Both the position numbers and the translations under genes were made by a program. DNA of 64,000 nucleotides from contig CBDFJV010000007.1 in NCBI GenBank assembly GCA_965248605.1, positions 1,612,001 to 1,676,000 of the forward strand, in the 5' to 3' direction. This DNA comes from CAUZJF01 sp965248605 (GTDB lineage Bacteria > Chloroflexota > Dehalococcoidia > Lucifugimonadales > CAUZJF01). Below, in pieces: positions 59,057 to 64,000 of the stretch (position 1 is its first letter; the number at the start of each line of letters is the position of its first letter). The notes under the pieces are model-generated. The model did no database searches, was not told the origin of the DNA, and saw nothing but the letters and a program-made list of their open reading frames with translations.

Positions 59057-60142
59057 TTAACTCAGGATGTTTGGAGGACAACGCTGTGACTCCGGGAGGA
59101 GAGCCCTTTCCAAGTCTCCGACAACCGAGAGGCAAATTTCAGCAAACCTCCCAATGTCCACGCCGAGCACTTGGACAGATTCGCCTAGCTGGTGGCCCTC
59201 TTCGGTGTGCGTCAGACTTAGATAACGGCCGTCGGTCATGCCTAGATTATGTCCAATGACATGTCGTTTCTGGATGCAGTCCATTAGAAGAATAAGGTCA
59301 GACTCCGACACGCCGTCGAACGGATTAATGCCGAGCTCCAAAAACCGCTTTCGTGCCCGCTCCACGTTTTGGAACTCGTTGCCGACATCCGCTCTTGCAT
59401 CCACAGGCTCAGACAGCCTAGTCAAATGAATATAGACGGCTTTGAGCGTAGCCTCGAATGCCGTGAGGACGTCTTCATGTGCGTTGCCCATCAAACGATA
59501 GCCGAGTTCCACGTCACCTAAAGCATTTTGCCCCCCAGCTATCTTGAGCTGTCTGTGAATAAGCTCAACTTCACGACGAAAGTGCAGTTGGACGTTGGGT
59601 GCTCCACAGTCAGGGCAGAACAATCCAATCGCGTAGACACCATAGGAGCGGCTGCATACGTCACACACAAGATTACGAAGCAAATCCTCACGAATAGCGA
59701 TTGGTGCGGGATTGGACCCCTTCTTGTACTTCATTTGCATGGAAATCAACCCACCCTTTGGTTGCCTACGATTGAAATCTCGGGCCCAGCCTTTCAAATC
59801 ATCCTGAATGTCAGCGATGGCATCGTGTTTAGCCCGTTTACATGTATCATCCTTGTCTTTGGGATGTACGAAATCCTCTTGCGGGGCGACATAGCCCGAA
59901 TAAGGACAAACTACCTCGCCAGACCCAGGGTTCAGTCGGATACGTGCTTGGTCATTGGCAGCGATACTGCGAACTTCGGGTGCGTCTCCGATCAGGAATA
60001 GGCGCGGAACCGCATCTGGATTAGGCGAGTACATGTATAGCTTTCCTGAAGGCGAACGAGCTAACTGATAAGAGAGTTCAAATTCATCACCCGTGCCACC
60101 TATACGATGCCCTTCGAGCCTTTTGAACTTAAATCGTTTCAT
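59057..60142 (-). CDS. Zinc-ribbon protein with HEPN-like C-terminal motif
   Basis: This 361-residue protein has Cys pairs suggesting two metal sites: VVCPYSGYVAPQ with a later DTCKRA, and LVCDVCSRSYGVYAIG followed by LFCPDCGAPN (about residues 158-182). The C-terminal half is helical. It contains RLMGNAHEDVLTAFEATLKAV and, near residue 303, QKRHVIGHNLG, which fits the HEPN nuclease motif R-H-x3-H. HEPN proteins are often RNases of defence or toxin systems. GC content is clearly lower than in neighbours, and an IS256 element follows, both signs of transfer. The family is not one I can name. Confidence 0.65.
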   Translation of the reverse strand: MKRFKFKRLEGHRIGGTGDEFELSYQLARSPSGKLYMYSPNPDAVPRLFLIGDAPEVRSIAANDQARIRLNPGSGEVVCPYSGYVAPQEDFVHPKDKDDTCKRAKHDAIADIQDDLKGWARDFNRRQPKGGLISMQMKYKKGSNPAPIAIREDLLRNLVCDVCSRSYGVYAIGLFCPDCGAPNVQLHFRREVELIHRQLKIAGGQNALGDVELGYRLMGNAHEDVLTAFEATLKAVYIHLTRLSEPVDARADVGNEFQNVERARKRFLELGINPFDGVSESDLILLMDCIQKRHVIGHNLGMTDGRYLSLTHTEEGHQLGESVQVLGVDIGRFAEICLSVVGDLERALLPESQRCPPNILS

Positions 60143-60173
60143 AGCGTGGACCCTTTCATCAGCAACGCCAAAT

Positions 60174-60569
60174 TCAGTCCTCTCGACTTTCCCGACACCA
60201 CCCTCGGGAGCAGCGACCTGCCCTCAACAGTTGTACTCCGGCTAGGGTACGGAAAACCTTCAAGCCTACCCCGGCTAGAAGTAATGTGACGGGAGCAGCG
60301 TACAGCACGAAAACTGCTCCGAATACAGTCGGGATCACCGAGCACAAAAGACAAAGACTCGCTGGGATCAGCCACTTGGGGCTACTGGGCCTGAGGATCA
60401 GTCCGATGCCCGCGGCGGACGCTAGCACCAGCGTCGCCATGTTAAGGAGGTTTATTTCTGCTGTCGGGCGGACTAGCAGGGAGACGAAGAGGCCTACGCT
60501 GACCGCTAGTGCTAGCGCCCCACTGCCTACGAGCGTCAATTGCTCCAAGTGTCTGATAAATCTAGCCAA
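60174..60569 (-). CDS. Small membrane protein
   Basis: This 131-residue protein has four hydrophobic helices (about 12-33, 42-60, 66-84 and 86-106) and a basic, Cys-containing tail (RAGRCSRGWCRESRED). No family is recognised. It lies 31 bases upstream of the zinc-ribbon/HEPN-like gene in the same direction, so the two may form an operon; if the HEPN protein acts in defence, this could be a membrane partner, but that is speculation. Confidence 0.5.
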   Translation of the reverse strand: MARFIRHLEQLTLVGSGALALAVSVGLFVSLLVRPTAEINLLNMATLVLASAAGIGLILRPSSPKWLIPASLCLLCSVIPTVFGAVFVLYAAPVTLLLAGVGLKVFRTLAGVQLLRAGRCSRGWCRESRED

Positions 60570-60747
60570 CGTAACTCAGCCCGTTCAGATCTATTACGGT
60601 TGCTGAACTTTCCCGCCCCGACAGACCTCTTCCCAAAATATGGGCAGGGCTCCCTCGGTCAAGTCGCATGTGTACGAATAGCCGTATGCAGTGCCATACC
60701 ACTGCGCGTCCATAATATCCTGGAAGTGCCAAGGTGTACAAAGGGAG

Positions 60748-62120
60748 TAGAGTCCCAGGAAGTGGTGTAATAAGAGGGAGAGGGTCTGGAGAAAGAGAGA
60801 CCACCGCGTCATCCTTAGCGGGCAAAGAAGAAAGCTCGAGAAAGGAGGACAACAGTGGTCAAGGAAAGGATGGACCTGCTGGAGCTATTGCGCAAGGGGG
60901 GAATGGACGGTGACGTGGACTTCCTACGGGAGGCACTGAGAGTGCTGGTAGAGGGGATCATGGATGCGGAGGTGTCATCGAGGATCGGTGCTGAGTATGG
61001 AGAACGCAGCGCTGAGCGGGTGACCCAGCGCAACGGGTATCGGTCCCGGGCGTGGGATACCCGTGTAGGGACGATGGATCTGCACATCCCGAAGCTCAGA
61101 GAAGGGAGCTACTTCCCGAGCCTGCTGGAGCCACGGCGTCGCAGCGAGCGAGCTCTGCTGGCTGTGATCCAGCAGGCCTACGTGGAAGGTGTATCCACAA
61201 GGCGGGTGGACGATCTGGTCAAGGCGCTGGGGTGTGAGGGTATCTCCAAGAGCCAGGTGTCGCGCATCTGTCAGGAACTGGACGTGGTGGTGGATGGCTT
61301 CATGGGCCGTCCGCTGGACGGTGGACCCTACCCCTACCTGTGGCTGGACGCACTGACCCAGAAGGTCAGAGAGGCCGGTAGGATCGTCAACGTCAGCGTG
61401 GTGGTGGCGACGGCGGTCAATGGCGAGGGCAAGCGGGAGATCATCGGGATGGACGTGGGTACGAGTGAAGACGGCGCCTTCTGGCTGGCCTTCCTACGCT
61501 CGCTGTCCGCCAGGGGCCTCGGCGGGGTGGAACTGGTGGTATCGGACGCTCATCAGGGACTCCGAGGCGCCATCGCCGCAGTCTTCGGCGGAGCCAGTTG
61601 GCAACGGTGCCGCACCCACTTCATGACCAACCTGCTCACTCGGGTCCCCAGGCGCGCCCAGCCATGGGTAGCCACCATGGTGCGCACCATCTATCAGCAA
61701 CCCTCCCCCGATGAGGTACACGCCCAGCTCGACAGGGTGACCGATCAACTCCAGAACCGGTTCCCTCAGGTCGTCTCTCTACTGGACGAGGCCGGTCCCG
61801 ACGTCCTGGCCTTCTCCAACTTCCCACTCGCCCACTGGAAGAAGATCTGGTCCAACAACCCACAGGAGCGTCTCAACAAGGAGATCCGGCGACGCACCGA
61901 TGTGGTGGGCATCTTCCCTAACCGGCCGGCCGTGCGCCGCCTCGTTGGCGCCGTCCTGGCTGAGCAGCACGACGAATGGGCCGTTGGCCGTCGATACATC
62001 ACACCTGTCGTGCTGACCTTCAACGAAGCTCTTCCAGAGGCCGATCTCGCGGAGGCGACAGCCGCCTAAACAACATCAACAGGATGACGCACTCTTACAC
62101 CACTTGACGGGACGTGACCA
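60748..62120 (+). mobile_element. IS256-family insertion sequence
   Basis: The element is 1373 bp, flanked by 9-bp direct repeats CAAAGGGAG (60739-60747 and 62121-62129), the size expected for IS256. The terminal inverted repeats share GTCCC and AAGTGGTGTAA near 60752-60770 and, inverted, near 62093-62113. It contains a single intact transposase gene and sits between the membrane-protein gene and an exported-protein gene. Confidence 0.85.
60855..62069 (+). CDS. IS256-family (mutator) transposase
   Basis: This 404-residue DDE transposase has the N-terminal region with RNGYRSRAWDTRVGTMDLHI, IPKLREGSYFPSLLEPRRRS, first Asp in YPYLWLDALTQKVREAG, second Asp in VELVVSDAHQGLRGAI with the following CRTHFMTNLL (the IS256 C-x2-H motif), and Glu in SNNPQERLNKEIRRRTDVV. 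All catalytic residues are present and the frame is complete. A good ribosome binding site (gaaaggagg) precedes the gene. Confidence 0.95.
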   Translation: MVKERMDLLELLRKGGMDGDVDFLREALRVLVEGIMDAEVSSRIGAEYGERSAERVTQRNGYRSRAWDTRVGTMDLHIPKLREGSYFPSLLEPRRRSERALLAVIQQAYVEGVSTRRVDDLVKALGCEGISKSQVSRICQELDVVVDGFMGRPLDGGPYPYLWLDALTQKVREAGRIVNVSVVVATAVNGEGKREIIGMDVGTSEDGAFWLAFLRSLSARGLGGVELVVSDAHQGLRGAIAAVFGGASWQRCRTHFMTNLLTRVPRRAQPWVATMVRTIYQQPSPDEVHAQLDRVTDQLQNRFPQVVSLLDEAGPDVLAFSNFPLAHWKKIWSNNPQERLNKEIRRRTDVVGIFPNRPAVRRLVGAVLAEQHDEWAVGRRYITPVVLTFNEALPEADLAEATAA

Positions 62121-62197
62121 CAAAGGGAGAACAGTAATCGGAGAGTGTCCTCCACGGCGAGGGGCTTGGTTACCTGAGGAGGACGAATCGGAGTCGG

Positions 62198-62860
62198 CTA
62201 AGTGGAAGTGTGCGTGGGAGTAGGCGTCGGCCGTGGCGTAACGCCGGTAGTTTCGGGTGTACCTCCACTTTGACGAAGGGATTGGGGGTCAACGAACTCC
62301 TGGGCGCAGGCCCTATCATGAAAGCCAAATGCCACACTGCCGCTACTGGCACACAGGTCGGAGTCGATGACAATCGGCTTCAGCACGTCGATCCGAGCTT
62401 CAAGGCCAGGGAGCTTCGGCAACTGCCATGCTCCCCTTACGTGATTGCCGTCGGCTTGAACGCTGTTCACTGTGACTTTGAAGTTCCCCGGAGCAGCATC
62501 TGACACAGGAAACGTCAACCATCCAAGGGTAAGCGGAGGCCGTTCGAGCACGACGCCATGCCCGTCGGCCAGCCACGAGCGTCCATCAGAGCTCTCTACC
62601 TCTGCATTGTCGATCATGACAGCCCCGTCGAGCGATTCAGCCGTGTTCCTTGCGACATAGAACAGAGTGACCCGTTCATTGGGATGCAGCACAGCTCGGC
62701 CCAAAGTGATGCCAACGCTGCCGACTACGACTTCATGCTCCAGAGATGAGGAGCTGGAAGTGGTTACCGTCGCTTCAAACGTGGTGGCGAGTCCCGGCAG
62801 CGCAACAAGGGTAATCGCAACTAGCGCCATCCCCACGACAATCGCTGCGATGCCGAGCAC
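62198..62860 (-). CDS. Exported protein with DUF4352-like beta-sandwich
   Basis: From GTG 62860 (or ATG 62830) the protein has a hydrophobic signal/anchor segment (GIAAIVVGMALVAITLVALP), a Ser-rich linker, then a beta-sandwich (VVVGSVGITLGRAVLHPNE to FKVTVNSVQADG) resembling DUF4352-type extracellular domains, and a Thr/Pro-rich tail (TPRPTPTPTHTST). It overlaps the end of the upstream membrane-protein gene, suggesting an operon. The frame can be read further 5' to 63202, but that part has the composition of a shadow frame. Confidence 0.6.
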   Translation of the reverse strand: MLGIAAIVVGMALVAITLVALPGLATTFEATVTTSSSSSLEHEVVVGSVGITLGRAVLHPNERVTLFYVARNTAESLDGAVMIDNAEVESSDGRSWLADGHGVVLERPPLTLGWLTFPVSDAAPGNFKVTVNSVQADGNHVRGAWQLPKLPGLEARIDVLKPIVIDSDLCASSGSVAFGFHDRACAQEFVDPQSLRQSGGTPETTGVTPRPTPTPTHTST

Positions 62861-63186
62861 GTGACGGACACCGCCACGATGATCAGTGAGAGCGCCACCG
62901 GCAGATAGAGGAAGCCGAAAGAAAAGAACCCCAGTGCGCAGAACCCCAGGAACACGACAGAGATTGTCCAAAGGAGCAGCCTGCGTCCGGTCGGCCCGGG
63001 ACCGGTTCGCCTGACGGCCATCAACGCGATACCGCTCAGCAGGACGGGTACGATCGGCACCCAGATAACGTGCAGACCGTTTGTCCCGGTGAAGGTAGCG
63101 CTGACCCGTGTGGTCCCCTCGGTCGTTACCGCCACTCCCTGGTACGCCGGACCGAGCACCAACCAGACACTGGCTGCCCAGGCCAA
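62821..63186 (-). CDS. Membrane protein, start uncertain
   Basis: This is a protein of about 120 residues with three hydrophobic helices (WAASVWLVLGP; VIWVPIVPVLLSGIALMAV; LLLWTISVVFLGFCALGFFSFG and on). The frame stays open and hydrophobic upstream (SVLIITVISAWTAHLL), so the true start is probably near 63230, where aggag occurs but only a non-standard codon (CTG) follows; TTG 63186 is the first conventional choice. The end overlaps the DUF4352-like gene by about 40 bases. No family recognised. Confidence 0.5.
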   Translation of the reverse strand: MAWAASVWLVLGPAYQGVAVTTEGTTRVSATFTGTNGLHVIWVPIVPVLLSGIALMAVRRTGPGPTGRRLLLWTISVVFLGFCALGFFSFGFLYLPVALSLIIVAVSVTCSASQRLSWGWR

Positions 63187-63256
63187 TAGATGGGCCGTCC
63201 ACGCCGATATGACGGTAATTATCAGTACACTCCTACGGCCTCGTATAGTCTAGTCC

Positions 63257-64000
63257 CTAGCCACAACCTCCGGACACGTACCTGGCATTGATGGTGTCTC
63301 CACCTAGATCAAGTCGAGCGTCTAGAGTTGTAAGTAACGCCTCCAGGTCCGGGTTGCTTAGGACCGCCTCGATGCACTCTCGGCTCCCACCAACATAGGT
63401 GTCGAACAGGTCGATGTCCCTTGCTACACACCACGCCCTGTCCTCCGGCCACCAGATGCTCGGCGAATGCCCCCAGAAAGGCCCATCCTTTGTAATGAAT
63501 GCCATGATGGCGTCGATAGGCCCGCGGAATAGCAGGTAGTCCCGCCCCGGAGCTCTCACCCGAGAACTAGCCTTGTAGAGGCGAGTGTCGATGTTTCCAT
63601 AGCCTTCCCAAAGGCAAAAGTAGCAACTGTCAGGGGTCGAGGTAAAACCCATGAGCACCTCGACCAGGGTACGGCACTCCCTTTCGGGGATGGAGCGATG
63701 CTGTGGTAGGGAACCCCACGGCGGGTCTTTGTACATGTCGTGAGAGTCCTCACTCAGACCTGCGATACGTTCGAACTGCATCAGCGGATGGACAGTACGT
63801 CCCGTCCACTCGGCCACCGTAGACCACCGGGCCGGCCTCTCCTCATCTCTATTCAGGTAGGCAGGGTGGAAAATCCGGGCGTACGCCGCAAACCCTTCGG
63901 GCAGCAAGGAACGCAGCGTCCCGAAGGCTGAGAAGCTCTCCTCCACCCACCGGGCCTCGGACACGTCCTCGGTGAACTCCAGCCCGTCCGGCGACAGTTT
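63257..64000 (-). CDS. Hypothetical protein, runs off the right edge
   Basis: The frame is open to the right end of the window (beyond a possible GTG at 63964), so the N-terminus may be missing. The visible 248 residues are soluble and Trp/Tyr-rich: SVRAPGRDYLLFRGPIDAI is not seen exactly but RVRAPGRDYLLFRGPIDAI is, followed by FWGHSPSIWWPEDRAWCVAR and DIDLFDTYVGGSRECIEAV. The pattern around Trp-Pro-Glu-Asp-Arg-Ala-Trp-Cys-Val and Asp-x-Tyr-x-Gly-Gly resembles immunity/SMI1-like or DUF-type proteins encoded singly in accessory regions, without a firm family match. Confidence 0.55.
   Translation of the reverse strand, partial: KLSPDGLEFTEDVSEARWVEESFSAFGTLRSLLPEGFAAYARIFHPAYLNRDEERPARWSTVAEWTGRTVHPLMQFERIAGLSEDSHDMYKDPPWGSLPQHRSIPERECRTLVEVLMGFTSTPDSCYFCLWEGYGNIDTRLYKASSRVRAPGRDYLLFRGPIDAIMAFITKDGPFWGHSPSIWWPEDRAWCVARDIDLFDTYVGGSRECIEAVLSNPDLEALLTTLDARLDLGGDTINARYVSGGCG

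Noticed and set aside
62861..63202. N-terminal extension of the DUF4352-like gene
   Set aside because: The extra 114 codons are Arg/Gly-rich and antisense-like in composition, and the same DNA encodes a hydrophobic protein in another frame.
1..64000. CRISPR arrays, rRNA genes or a replication origin
   Set aside because: No regular repeat-spacer structure, no rRNA-like sequence and no DnaA-box cluster was seen; the only RNA genes recognised are two tRNAs.

Overview
The window looks like a high-GC bacterial chromosome, most likely Chloroflexota (Dehalococcoidia or SAR202-like). That placement is inferred from gene content: SMP-30, HpcH and sialidase-type catabolic enzymes, NHL propellers, TgpA/DUF58/MoxR, DNRLRE surface proteins, a Dehalococcoides-style large serine recombinase, and dispersed inverted repeats of the TGTCATTCCGAG type. 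No rRNA is present, so the assignment is not firm.

Region 1 (1 to about 9.9 kb) is the right part of an integrative conjugative element. It carries a VirB6/TrbL-like membrane protein, a two-helix pilin, a frameshifted PrgI-family protein, a coiled-coil nuclease-like protein, three HTH regulators around a promoter with a LexA-type box, a phage-type PAPS-reductase-like gene split by an ORF-less group II intron, a short promoter-to-terminator RNA unit, and a large serine recombinase at the edge.

Region 2 (10 to 24 kb) is accessory and decaying. It holds a VOC protein, a membrane protein, a ribbon-helix-helix protein, a broken leucine-rich-repeat lipoprotein, a two-subunit ABC exporter in which both genes are disrupted, a BrnT/BrnA pair, an SMP-30 hydrolase, a GNAT acetyltransferase, and an ISNCY/IS1202-like element bounded by 16-bp direct repeats in front of an HpcH aldolase gene.

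Region 3 (24 to 58 kb) is mostly intact chromosome: rsmI, a sialidase-like protein, a HigBA pair with a peptidase-fused antitoxin, tRNA-Glu and tRNA-Gln, an NHL protein, comF, an exported cluster (cupredoxin plus three DNRLRE proteins, the last with Calx-beta repeats), crcB, trmD, an alkyltransferase, and an overlapping MoxR/DUF58/TgpA operon. A full-length group II intron follows, then an O-methyltransferase, hemW, ychF, YkvA, holA, a 3-hydroxyacyl-CoA dehydrogenase, a TPP enzyme, Nudix, an epimerase and an AlkZ-like protein.

Region 4 (56.5 to 64 kb) is accessory again: a propeller lipoprotein, gene-poor DNA with repeats, a zinc-ribbon/HEPN-like protein, an IS256 element with 9-bp target duplications, and small exported or membrane proteins running off the right edge.

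The most notable signals are the ORF-less intron, whose removal rebuilds a conserved motif and whose EBS1 loop pairs with the exon; its possible partner 37 kb away; the unexplained RNA unit before the integrase; and an SOS-like operator on the element's regulator. Broken genes cluster in regions 1 and 2 and are absent from the housekeeping block.
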